Assembly (NCBI RefSeq): GCF_001424945.1
Contig: NZ_LMCW01000001.1
Span: 547,632 to 611,631, forward strand
Length of the DNA: 64,000 nt
DNA from: Rhizobium sp. Root1203
Lineage (GTDB): Bacteria; Pseudomonadota; Alphaproteobacteria; Rhizobiales; Rhizobiaceae
Direction of reading: 5' to 3'
The notes under the pieces are model-generated. The model had not been told where the DNA came from. It ran no database searches and saw only the letters and a program-made list of their open reading frames with translations. Below, in pieces: positions 19,412-27,408 of this stretch. Positions within the stretch are counted from its first letter, which is position 1. Every line of letters starts with the position of its first letter. A program made the position numbers and the translations under genes.

Positions 19412-19963
19412 ATGGCTAGGCAGATCCTCTTCGTTCAAGGAGCCGGCGAAGGAACCCACGATCGCTGGGACAGCAAGCTCGTGGCGAGCCTCGAGCGCGA
19501 ACTCGGCGACGGCTATACCGTCCGCTACCCCCGAATGCCCGGCGAGGACGATCCTGGCTACCCGGCCTGGAAGGCTGCGCTGGTGAGAGAGTTCAGGTCC
19601 CTCGAAGACGGAGCAATTCTCGTTGGCCACTCCCTCGGGGGCGCCTTTCTGATCCAGATGCTGGCCGAGCAGCCGCCGCACCGTCGCTTCGGCGGGCTGT
19701 ACGTCATCGCCGCGCCCTTCATCGGCGAAGGCGGATGGCCGAGCGAGGACATGGGCGATTTCCAGGACGTCTCCGGGCGTCTTCCGGCCGGTATTCCCCT
19801 CTTTCTCTATCATGGTGCCGACGATGCCGAGGTGCCGAGTGCCCATGTTCGTCTCTATGCGAAAGCGCTTCCGCACGCCGTGGTCCGCACGTTGGAACGC
19901 AGGGATCACCAGCTCAACGACGATATGAGCGACGTCGCGCGCGACATCCGTTCGGTCGGTTAG
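19412..19963 (+). CDS. Small alpha/beta hydrolase (RBBP9/YdeN-like)
   Basis: A 183-residue protein with the serine-hydrolase nucleophile elbow GHSLGG near residue 73 and the early FVQGAGEGTHDRW loop of the RBBP9/YdeN family. A late Asp (HGADDAEVP) and the His in RRDHQLND are candidate triad residues. It has no signal peptide and so is probably cytoplasmic. The substrate is unknown. It lies between two DUF1254 genes on the same strand; the ribosome binding site is poor, so the exact start is less certain. Confidence 0.75.
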   Translation: MARQILFVQGAGEGTHDRWDSKLVASLERELGDGYTVRYPRMPGEDDPGYPAWKAALVREFRSLEDGAILVGHSLGGAFLIQMLAEQPPHRRFGGLYVIAAPFIGEGGWPSEDMGDFQDVSGRLPAGIPLFLYHGADDAEVPSAHVRLYAKALPHAVVRTLERRDHQLNDDMSDVARDIRSVG

Positions 19964-20091
19964 GCGGGCGGCACCGCTCGTACCTGGGAAATCGGACATC
20001 GCGTTCTAGCGATCGGTTCCTCGACACATGTCTTCTTCTGGCTCGACCGCAAACCTCGCTCTCCCACCCGCGGCCCCAATGGACACCCGTT

Positions 20092-20120
20092 TACGCCCGC
20101 GTTTACCGTTGCGTACTTCC
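20092..20120 (+). promoter_or_regulatory. Dyad element upstream of DUF1254 gene (copy 2)
   Basis: Second copy of the element seen at 17841. Arms are TACGC (20092) and GCGTA (20111) around the same core ccgcgtttaccgt. Compared with copy 1 both arms change together (T to C and A to G), preserving the symmetry. Confidence 0.6.
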
Positions 20121-20172
20121 ATCGTCATTGGATTGCGTCTTAGCATCCACCGCCTGGAACAGGGAGCCGGCT

Positions 20173-21219
20173 ATGACCTCGACGCGCAGATTTCGAACGG
20201 CATTCTCCGCAGCACTTCTCCTCTCGTCCGGCGCAGCAGTTGCGCAGACATCGGCCACCCCGGGTGACAGCGTACCGGTGACCGTGGAGAACTTCGTCCG
20301 CGCCGAGAGCGACCTCTACCTCAGCGCCGTTGCATTGAAGGAAGGTGGCTTCGGCAAGTTCGAGCATCACCGCGAACTCTCTCCGGTCGACTCGCAGACA
20401 ATCATCCGACAGAACCGCGATACGCTGTATTCGGCGGCGGTGTTCGATCTCGACGCCGGACCGGTGACGATCACGCTTCCGGACGCCGGCAAGCGTTTCA
20501 TGTCCCTGCAGGCGGTCAGCGAGGACATGTATTCGCCACCGGCAGCCTACAAGCCCGGCCCTCACACCTTAACGAGGGAAGACATCGGCACGCGCTATGT
20601 ACTGGTTGGCGTGCGTACGCTGGTCGATCCAGCGTTGCCCAAGGACCTGGACGCCGCCCATGCCCTTCAGGACGCCTTGAAGGTAAAGCAGAAATCAGTC
20701 GGCGTGTTCGAAATGCCCAAGTGGGATCAGGAGAGCCAGAGCAGGATACGCAAGTCTCTCATCGAGCTGGGAACCACGATGATCGATACGAGCCACGCGT
20801 TCGGCACCAGGGAACAGGTCGATCCGATCCAGCATTTGGTATCGGCGGCGACCACATGGGGCGGCAATCCCCGCAAGGATGCGATTTACCTGAACTTCAC
20901 GCCGTCGAAGAACGACGGCAAGACGATCTACAAGCTCCACCTCGGTGACGTTCCGGTGGACGGCTTCTGGTCCGTCAGCCTCTACAATGCGCAAGGCTAT
21001 TTCCAGAAGAACGACCTCGACGCGTACTCGCTCAACAACATCACAGCCAGGAAAGGCGCGGACGGCTCGACCGACATCCAGTTCGGTGGGTGCGACGGCA
21101 AGGTCGTCAACTGCCTGCCGATCATGCCGGGATGGAACTACACCGCAAGACTTTACCGTCCCCGCAACGAAATCCTGAAGGGGAAATGGACATTTCCCGA
21201 CCCGGTTGTCGCCGACTGA
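20173..21219 (+). CDS. DUF1254/DUF1214 exported protein, short paralogue 3
   Basis: A 348-residue protein with a signal peptide ending near AVAQ (residue 25). The DUF1254 part is reduced: IIRQNRDTLYSAAVFDLD to LVDPALPKDLDAAHALQD. DUF1214 is complete (DVPVDGFWSVSLYNAQGYF, YTARLYRPRNEILKGKWTFP). It is about 120 residues shorter than the two neighbours, and two Cys in GGCDGKVVNC may form a disulfide in the periplasm. Start 20173 has agggag just upstream. The promoter region carries copy 2 of the shared dyad element. Function unknown. Confidence 0.83.
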   Translation: MTSTRRFRTAFSAALLLSSGAAVAQTSATPGDSVPVTVENFVRAESDLYLSAVALKEGGFGKFEHHRELSPVDSQTIIRQNRDTLYSAAVFDLDAGPVTITLPDAGKRFMSLQAVSEDMYSPPAAYKPGPHTLTREDIGTRYVLVGVRTLVDPALPKDLDAAHALQDALKVKQKSVGVFEMPKWDQESQSRIRKSLIELGTTMIDTSHAFGTREQVDPIQHLVSAATTWGGNPRKDAIYLNFTPSKNDGKTIYKLHLGDVPVDGFWSVSLYNAQGYFQKNDLDAYSLNNITARKGADGSTDIQFGGCDGKVVNCLPIMPGWNYTARLYRPRNEILKGKWTFPDPVVAD

Positions 21220-21433
21220 ACGGCTGCCGCGAGGGCCTCGCAATGGCGGAGCCGCGGTGAATCGTCTCCGCTGCCGGCGGGATGCCAGTCCTCCGCCTTG
21301 CACCCAGGCTCTTTTGCGGCATGTGTTGCCGCCATGCACTTGCGCCGACATTAGGACTCTCTCATCGTGCCCGAACGCAACCTAGGGGGGCCTGCATGGC
21401 TCCGTTTCTGTTGAAACGACGCGCAGGTGGAGC

Positions 21434-22237
21434 ATGGCTGTGGCATCAGGTTCTGTACTCTTGACATACACGGCCCTCCTGGTAGCGATTGCCGCTTCGG
21501 CACATGCCCAGTCCAGCGAGGAGCTCGCGAAGAAGCTCTCGAACCCGATTGCCTCGCTGGTCAGCGTCCCATTCCAGTTCAACTATGACCAGGGGTACGG
21601 ACCCCAGGATGGCGATCACGCGACGCTGAATATCCAGCCGGTGATTCCGTTTTCGCTCAACGAAGACTGGAACCTGATTTCCCGCACGATCCTGCCTGTG
21701 ACCTGGCAGGACGATATCGCCGGTTCGTCAGGGGAGCAGTTCGGCCTCGGCGATACGCTGCAGAGTTTCTTCCTGTCGCCCGCCAAGCCAACCGATGGCA
21801 TCGTCTGGGGCGTTGGACCGGTGTTCCTGCTTCCCACTGCAACCGACGAGCTGCTCGGAAGCGGAAAATGGGGCGCCGGTCCCACCGGCGTAGCGCTCAA
21901 GCAGGAGGGCCCGTGGACCTTCGGCATACTGGCAAACCACGTATGGTCGTTCGCCGGGCAGAGCGCCCGCGCCGACGTCAGTTCGACGTTCCTGCAGCCC
22001 TTCATTTCCTACACGACGCCGGAGGCCTGGACGTTCTCGTTGAACACCGAAAGCACGTACGACTGGGAAAACGAGGAGTGGTCGGTCCCGATCAACTTCC
22101 AGGTCTCGAAGATCGTGAAGTTCGGCGAACAGCCCGTGAGCTTCGGCGTAGGCGCGCGCTACTGGGCGCAATCGCCGGAAAACGGCCCGGACGGCTGGGG
22201 CCTTCGCGCCGTGGTGACCTTCCTGTTCCCGAAATAG
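21434..22237 (+). CDS. Outer membrane protein, phenol MetA-pathway type
   Basis: A 267-residue protein with a signal peptide (to about residue 25, AHAQ) and an alternating beta pattern consistent with a small barrel: NYDQGYGPQDGDHATLNIQPV, ILPVTWQD, GVGPVFLLPTATDELLGSG, ending in an aromatic-rich strand (AVVTFLFPK). It fits the Phenol_MetA_deg / transporter family, whose members are predicted outer-membrane channels of mostly unknown substrate. It follows the third DUF1254 gene in the same direction after 214 bases, which hold no recognisable gene. The ribosome binding site ggtgga is unusually close to the start. Confidence 0.75.
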   Translation: MAVASGSVLLTYTALLVAIAASAHAQSSEELAKKLSNPIASLVSVPFQFNYDQGYGPQDGDHATLNIQPVIPFSLNEDWNLISRTILPVTWQDDIAGSSGEQFGLGDTLQSFFLSPAKPTDGIVWGVGPVFLLPTATDELLGSGKWGAGPTGVALKQEGPWTFGILANHVWSFAGQSARADVSSTFLQPFISYTTPEAWTFSLNTESTYDWENEEWSVPINFQVSKIVKFGEQPVSFGVGARYWAQSPENGPDGWGLRAVVTFLFPK

Positions 22238-22249
22238 GGAACTTTGAGA

Positions 22250-22780
22250 TCAGGCAGGAACGTACGTCAACCTGATCACGTCCTCGGCCATCAGGTCGCT
22301 GGCCGCCAGGCGGAGCGGCGGGCGGGGGCCGGCGAAGAAGGGCGTACCGTGACCCACCACGACGGGGCAAAGGTAGAGTCGATACTCATCGATGAGTCCA
22401 AGATCGGTCAGGCTTCGTGCGAGGTCTGGTCCGGCAACGTCGATCTCGCCGCCGAGGCGAGCCTTCAGCCCGCGCACCACCGCCTCAAGCTCGTCCTCGA
22501 CGAGCGTGGCGTTGGGGCCGACGGACTTCAACGTGCGCGACACGACCCACTTGGGTTGGCTTCGCCACGCCGCGGCGAAGTCGCGTTCTTCCCCACCCCA
22601 TTCAGGACGATCCTCGTCCCAATAGCGCATGATCTCGTAGATGCGGCGACCGTACACGCTGCCGGTCAGGCTGCGCACTTGCTCGATGAAGTGACGGAAG
22701 AGCGCCGGGCCCGGCGCAAACTTCATATGGTCGACGTAGCCATCCAGGGACTGCATCATTCCGAAGACAAGCTTGGCCAT
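22250..22780 (-). CDS. Dihydrofolate reductase family protein (RibD C-terminal-like)
   Basis: A 176-residue protein with the RibD/DHFR-like fold: MMQSLDGYVD at the start, GRRIYEIMRYWDED, a long helix, and EIDVAGPDLARSLTDLGLID toward the end. Members are NAD(P)H-dependent reductases of varied or unknown substrates (YyaP/YwjB type). Start 22780 is chosen because gggaggag lies upstream. It converges with the outer membrane protein gene (12-base gap) and diverges from the SDR gene. Confidence 0.85.
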   Translation of the reverse strand: MAKLVFGMMQSLDGYVDHMKFAPGPALFRHFIEQVRSLTGSVYGRRIYEIMRYWDEDRPEWGGEERDFAAAWRSQPKWVVSRTLKSVGPNATLVEDELEAVVRGLKARLGGEIDVAGPDLARSLTDLGLIDEYRLYLCPVVVGHGTPFFAGPRPPLRLAASDLMAEDVIRLTYVPA

Positions 22781-22975
22781 GCTTTTCTCCTCCCAGGCGA
22801 CGCGCCACCGCAGGTCAGACTGCGTCATGCAATTGGCTCCAGGATAGCTGGACTGGTTTTATATTGCAACCGGTTCTTCTGTGTGCGAACGCGCAGCGCT
22901 CCCGGCATGCGCGGAACATCTGGCATCCGCGCCCCGACGCTGCCATAAATGAGCTTCATCGAGGGAGGCATCGTG

Positions 22976-23746
22976 ATGCAGAAGAATGCGCCGGACTTCA
23001 GCCTTGAGGGCAAGGTGACTTTGGTGACGGGAGCGAGCCGGGGCATTGGTCGAGCCTGCGCGCTTGCCTGTGCCGCCGCAGGCTCCGATATCGTCCTCGG
23101 CGTCCGCGATGTCGCTGCGTCGGCGGGCCTGGTTGCCGAACTCGAGGGAATGGGCCGAAAGGTTCTCCCTGTTGAACTGGACCTTCCCAACAAGGCCCAT
23201 ATCGCGCAAGCCGTCGACGCCGCGCTTGCGACGTTCGGTCGGATCGACGTCCTCGTCAACAACGTCGGCGTGGCTCCGGGCAATCTCGCGGAACTCGTCG
23301 AGGAGAAGGACCTTGACGAGATACTCGATGTCAACATCAAGGGCACGTTTCTGATGACGCAGGCCGTAGGCCGTCACATGATCGAACGCAAGGGAGGCCG
23401 GATCGTCAGCATCAGCTCACAGGCCGGTACCGTGGCGCTGCGCGGTGAGGCGATCTATTGCATGAGCAAGGCGGCGATCAATCACCTCACGCGCTGCCTT
23501 GCGGCCGAATGGGCACGCTACGATGTCACCGTAAACACCGTATCGCCGACGTTCATAGCGACCGATGGTACAGCACCTTTTCTGTCGGATGCCGACAATC
23601 GCAAGGCGACGCTCGGTCACATTCCGCTCGGCCGGATCGGTGAAACCGATGATGTGGTGGGTGCCGTGGTCTTCCTTGCATCGCCGGCCGCGAGCCTGAT
23701 CACCGGCGCGAACCTGCTGGTGGACGGTGGATGGTCCGTCGCCTGA
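22976..23746 (+). CDS. SDR-family oxidoreductase
   Basis: A 256-residue short-chain dehydrogenase: the cofactor loop TGASRGIGRA near residue 17, NNVGV, catalytic Ser (SISSQAG), YCMSK as the YxxxK pair (shifted Tyr-Cys-Met-Ser-Lys), and the C-terminal GANLLVDGGWSVA typical of the classical 3-oxoacyl-reductase-like group. The start at 22976 follows gagggagg by about seven bases; an ATG at 22949 would add nine residues but lacks a site. Substrate unknown. Confidence 0.88.
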   Translation: MQKNAPDFSLEGKVTLVTGASRGIGRACALACAAAGSDIVLGVRDVAASAGLVAELEGMGRKVLPVELDLPNKAHIAQAVDAALATFGRIDVLVNNVGVAPGNLAELVEEKDLDEILDVNIKGTFLMTQAVGRHMIERKGGRIVSISSQAGTVALRGEAIYCMSKAAINHLTRCLAAEWARYDVTVNTVSPTFIATDGTAPFLSDADNRKATLGHIPLGRIGETDDVVGAVVFLASPAASLITGANLLVDGGWSVA

Positions 23747-23830
23747 GGCCGGTGCGCTCCTGCCTTTGGCCTGAAGGGGACTTATCGGAATTACCCCTTT
23801 TGTTGTGGCCTTGCCCTCACGGGGCCTCGT

Positions 23831-24460
23831 CTAAGGTCCCTCGTAGTAGGTCGCGTCATCTTGCAGGAGCTCCGGCTTCGGCAACGCCGCTGCCTGCTTC
23901 TTCGTCCCTGGCAAGACCTCGAACCAGTTGTCAAACTCGACCATCGTCGACGCTAGCTGCGAAAGCACCTGCGCATTGCCGGCCAGCTTTGCCTTTCCGG
24001 CAGAGACCTTGTCTGACAGCTTTGCCGCACCGATCATTATGTCCTCCAGCTCTCGGCGGTCGATGGTGATCGTCAGATCGGCGTCGTCTGCCTGATAGCC
24101 GGCGATCGTCGTCAGCGTCGCATTGCTCATTTCGACGACGAACTTCTCGCCGTTGTCGGGCGTCGACAGGTTGATCTTGAAGCGCATTCCCTCGGCCTTG
24201 CGGCTGTCCATCTGGATGGCCGGATAATTGAGGAACTGCTCCGTGCCGGTGCCGCGAATGAAGTCGGGACTGCCCGCCTTTGCCGCCTTCACGGCGATGA
24301 CGCCGTCCAGCCGGTATTACCCTTGATGAACGATATGCTTGCAAGGTCGAAGCCACGAACCTGGTAGATTCCCGGAATAACTTCGAACAGGGGCCATACT
24401 CCATGTTGAGGAGAGCCTGACGCTGCAGCGATGGGTGGATGCTGTCGAAGTCCTTTCCTG
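23831..24460 (-). pseudogene. Remnant of alkylsulfatase (SdsA1/BDS1 type) with internal deletion
   Basis: Three pieces, each in a different frame on the minus strand, match successive parts of alkylsulfatases. Near 24450-24400 one frame reads [17 protein letters not shown]. From about 24400 to 24305 another reads [20 protein letters not shown], the well-known N-terminal region. From 24305 to 23831 a third reads QFLNYPAIQMDSRKAEG and continues through the SCP2-like C-terminal domain to a stop. The metallo-beta-lactamase catalytic domain (several hundred residues in intact enzymes) is missing, with the junction near 24300-24312. The 153-residue C-terminal frame may still be translated, but the gene cannot encode an active sulfatase. 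Confidence 0.75.
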
Positions 24461-24625
24461 GCGCATGCAGGAAATGCAACGACGTTGTCCGCCTTACCTG
24501 AAGCAGCCGATGTGAGGATGCCTGCCCGGTGCGCGGCTTGGCACGGTTGCAATCAACGCCCGGGCGACTACCTTTTATACGACCCACCCTGCGCTTAGCA
24601 GCGAAAAGATGACCGGGAGCAAGTC

Positions 24626-24892
24626 ATGTGCCGAAATATCAAACCCCTGTTCAATTTTGATCCCCCGGCGACGGACGAGGAGATTCATGATGCCGCCCTT
24701 CAGTTCGTGCGCAAGCTGAGCGGGACGACAAGGCCGTCGAAACGCAACGAGGCCGCGTTCGAGCGCGCGGTCGGCTCGATCGCGGCATGCGCTCGCGAGC
24801 TGCTTCAATCGCTGGAGACGTCCCAGCCAGCTCGCGATCGCGAGGAAGTCGCTGCAAAGGCGCGTGCGAGAACCGCGATGCGTTTTGCGTAG
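24626..24892 (+). CDS. DUF2277 protein
   Basis: An 88-residue protein with the DUF2277 hallmark start MCRNIKPLFNFDPPATDEEI and the helix ALQFVRKLSGTTRPSK. The family is of unknown function. A good ribosome binding site (gggag) precedes the start. It stands alone between the alkylsulfatase remnant and the LapG-like gene. Confidence 0.85.
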   Translation: MCRNIKPLFNFDPPATDEEIHDAALQFVRKLSGTTRPSKRNEAAFERAVGSIAACARELLQSLETSQPARDREEVAAKARARTAMRFA

Positions 24893-24937
24893 GAACGACC
24901 TGCCACGTGCAGGCATCGTCCGAGGGGTGCCTTCGTC

Positions 24938-25915
24938 TCAGAAGGCGACGCCCTCGCCGGGGGCGACCTTTTCGATCGGCATGGCAGAGGCCATCTGGCT
25001 GGCGCCGACGCGTGAACCGTGGATGTAGCCCTTGCCGCCGGCAATGGAGTAGAGCGGCATATAGTCGGGCAGTCGCGTGTCCGGCAGTACCTCGTCGCGC
25101 ATGTTGTCGAGAATGAAGCGGTTGCCGTTGACGGAAACGGACAGGATCGCGTGGTAGAAGTGCCGCTTCTGGTCGAACAGCACGACCACTGCCATATCCC
25201 CGAGGTCGATGCCCTCGGCATGCAGGGCTGCCATCTTCAGGATCGCGAAATCTTCGCAATCGCCCTGCTGGCGGGCAAGCGTCTCGGCCGGCGTCGCCCA
25301 GTAGTCGGCGACCTTGTAGGTGTCGATGTCCCGGCGGTAACGGATCGTGTGGTTGACGGTGGTGTTGACCGAATTCATCTTGTCGCGGATCGAGGCCTGC
25401 GACGACCTGGCAAAGGCTGCCTTGATGGCCACGGCCGCATCGGAGCATTGCCCGGCGCGGCAGGCGATCGCGGTGCCGTCGTTCATATCGGACAGCGAAG
25501 GGGCAAGTCTCTTGAGCGCGGCAAGGCGCTTGAACGGGATGGCGACCGATCCGAACACCGCGCCGTCCGATGGAGCCGCCGCAACGGAGCGACGGACCGC
25601 CTGGGATGCCGGGGTCTCGCGCGTCCATCCGGCTGGTGCAGGCTCCAGTGGTTGCGCCAGGGCCGCAAGGTCCATCGAGCCGACTGCGCGCACGAGGCCG
25701 CGTCCCGCGGCGCCGAGCAGATCGGCAATGCCGCCGATGCTCGCGCTCTGTGCCAGTTCGAGACCGATGCTCGTCGAAAATGAAGCTAAGTATAGTTGGC
25801 TGGAAGATTGCGTATTGTATAGATTTGATGCAGAGGCTGCGCCAAACGAGAAAGTTGAAATTGCCGCTGCAAATGTAATAAACGAAATTACTTTTGATTT
25901 TATTGTTGTTTTCAT
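24938..25915 (-). CDS. Transglutaminase-like cysteine protease (BTLCP, LapG-like)
   Basis: A 325-residue protein with a signal peptide (about residues 1-29) and a C-terminal bacterial transglutaminase-like cysteine protease domain. The motif QGDCEDFA gives the candidate nucleophile Cys220, FYHAIL gives His255 and FILDNM gives Asp270; acidic residues beside the Cys match the calcium site known in LapG. In pseudomonads LapG cuts LapA-type adhesins from the surface. Here a LapA-like adhesin and its exporter lie about 9-15 kb away, but rhizobia often have several such proteases, so pairing is an inference. The roughly 110-residue stretch before the protease domain is unassigned. Confidence 0.8.
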   Translation of the reverse strand: MKTTIKSKVISFITFAAAISTFSFGAASASNLYNTQSSSQLYLASFSTSIGLELAQSASIGGIADLLGAAGRGLVRAVGSMDLAALAQPLEPAPAGWTRETPASQAVRRSVAAAPSDGAVFGSVAIPFKRLAALKRLAPSLSDMNDGTAIACRAGQCSDAAVAIKAAFARSSQASIRDKMNSVNTTVNHTIRYRRDIDTYKVADYWATPAETLARQQGDCEDFAILKMAALHAEGIDLGDMAVVVLFDQKRHFYHAILSVSVNGNRFILDNMRDEVLPDTRLPDYMPLYSIAGGKGYIHGSRVGASQMASAMPIEKVAPGEGVAF

Positions 25916-26142
25916 GGGGCGTAAGTTCTCCCTGTTCGGAAGAAATGTACGAAATAGCTATAAATATGAGGTATTTAAGCGTAGATAACTTTGGACGAAA
26001 TTATACGTTCAAAAAAGCAGAAAATTTTAGTGTTTCCATCAACCAAGTTTGGGTGAAGGGTTTGCTTTCGGCTGCCGCCTGTGCAGATATGAGGCCAGAA
26101 AAATGGCCGTTCCAGGCGGCATCGACAGGGTTGGGGAACATC
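25916..26142. promoter_or_regulatory. AT-rich divergent promoter region
   Basis: The 5' part of the LapG-like gene and the first 150 bases upstream of it (about 25780-26050) are strikingly AT-rich compared with the surrounding DNA, like the region upstream of the secretion operon at 9911. It drives the protease leftward and the lipoprotein gene rightward. No specific operator recognised. Confidence 0.4.
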
Positions 26143-27390
26143 GTGACAGCGGATCGGACGGGGCAGGCGCGGAACTCGCATGGTTTACGGCGGGCGCAGC
26201 AGGCATCGCTCCTGAATGCCCGCATTGGGGTGACCTCCGTCAGAAGGCTCCTCGCATCGCTGGTCGTCGTCTCGTGCGGCATCCTGGCCGCGTGCCAGTC
26301 CGATGTCGACGGCATCGCCAAGAATGTGAAGACCAACGACGTCAAGCCGCCGTCCACCGAGGTCGAGGAAACGTTCGGGGAAAGCGGCGCCGAAATTACG
26401 CTGCTGCTGCAGAAGGGGCCGAGTGGTCTCTATGAGGGCGCGTCCCGCGATATACGCGACGGTTCCGCGCTGAGCGTTGGAGAGCTCGGCGGCAACCAGG
26501 CATTCGTGAAGGTCGTCGACGTGACGGGTGGCGCCGCCGGCGTGCCCGCGGCGGTCGCCGCAGCCAAGGCGAGAAATTCCGCACTGCTCGTCAGCTACGT
26601 TCAGCCGGCGGTTGCCGCTGCCATCGCTGCGATGCCGTCCGACCAGCGGCCGCCCCTGATCAATCTCGGTGCACCCGTGCCGGCGACAGCGGGCAATGTC
26701 TACAATCTCGTGTCCGATGAGGTCGACAGCGCGCTCGAGGGCGTGCGCGCGTCGTTTGCCAGCGGCCACAAGAAGGTGATGGTCTATGCCCAGAAGGATT
26801 TGCCCCAGGCCGGCGAGATGCAGATTGCCAACGCCATTCGTGCCGCCGGCGGTACCTTCGTCGGCATCGCCCGTTACGATCTGACCGATGCAGCTGCCGC
26901 CGACGCCGTCCAGAAAAGCCGGCCGCTCCTGCAGGCCGCCGATACCGTCCTCATTCTCGGCCGCACGGCGATCGCCACCACCGTCGAAGGTGCCATCAAG
27001 GCGGGCGGACAGGGCAATCTCAATTTCATCGGCACCAGCGCCTGGCCGCCGCAAGCCTATGCCGAACCGACTGCCAAAGGCACGCTGATCGCAATGGTCG
27101 AGCCCGAGGGCGCCTCGCTGATCGCCGATCGCTATCAGCGGCATTACAAGCGCCCGCTGTCGACCGATGCGGCCTATGCCTACGACGCCGTCGCCATCGC
27201 CTCGGGCATCATCCGCACCAAGGGACCGGAAGGTCTCAATGCGCAGAACCTCACCAGCAAGGTCGGTTTCCGCGGCGTCACGGGCCTCTTCCGGCTGACG
27301 CCCACCGGTCTCGTCGAGCGTCGGCTGAGCCTTTATGCGATCAGCGGCGGCAAGCTCAACGTGCTCGCCGCCGCTCCGGCGTCGTTCTGA
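26143..27390 (+). CDS. Lipoprotein of the LppC / periplasmic substrate-binding type
   Basis: A protein of about 415 residues with a lipoprotein signal whose lipobox LAAC gives Cys51. The remainder has the two-lobed periplasmic binding fold of the penicillin-binding-protein-activator / branched-chain substrate-binding family (ITLLLQKGPSGLYEGASRDI, DAAYAYDAVAIASGII). It is likely anchored in a membrane facing the periplasm and may bind a ligand or regulate peptidoglycan synthesis; neither is proven. The start is uncertain: GTG at 26143 has gggga upstream but gives a long n-region; GTG at 26230 would give a standard 22-residue signal. Confidence 0.75.
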   Translation: MTADRTGQARNSHGLRRAQQASLLNARIGVTSVRRLLASLVVVSCGILAACQSDVDGIAKNVKTNDVKPPSTEVEETFGESGAEITLLLQKGPSGLYEGASRDIRDGSALSVGELGGNQAFVKVVDVTGGAAGVPAAVAAAKARNSALLVSYVQPAVAAAIAAMPSDQRPPLINLGAPVPATAGNVYNLVSDEVDSALEGVRASFASGHKKVMVYAQKDLPQAGEMQIANAIRAAGGTFVGIARYDLTDAAAADAVQKSRPLLQAADTVLILGRTAIATTVEGAIKAGGQGNLNFIGTSAWPPQAYAEPTAKGTLIAMVEPEGASLIADRYQRHYKRPLSTDAAYAYDAVAIASGIIRTKGPEGLNAQNLTSKVGFRGVTGLFRLTPTGLVERRLSLYAISGGKLNVLAAAPASF

Positions 27391-27408
27391 TCCGGGCGAC
27401 CTCCGATA

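Noticed and set aside
23831..24292. Stand-alone SCP2 sterol-carrier protein
   Set aside because: Upstream fragments in other frames match the N-terminus of alkylsulfatases, so the whole is better read as a decayed sulfatase gene.
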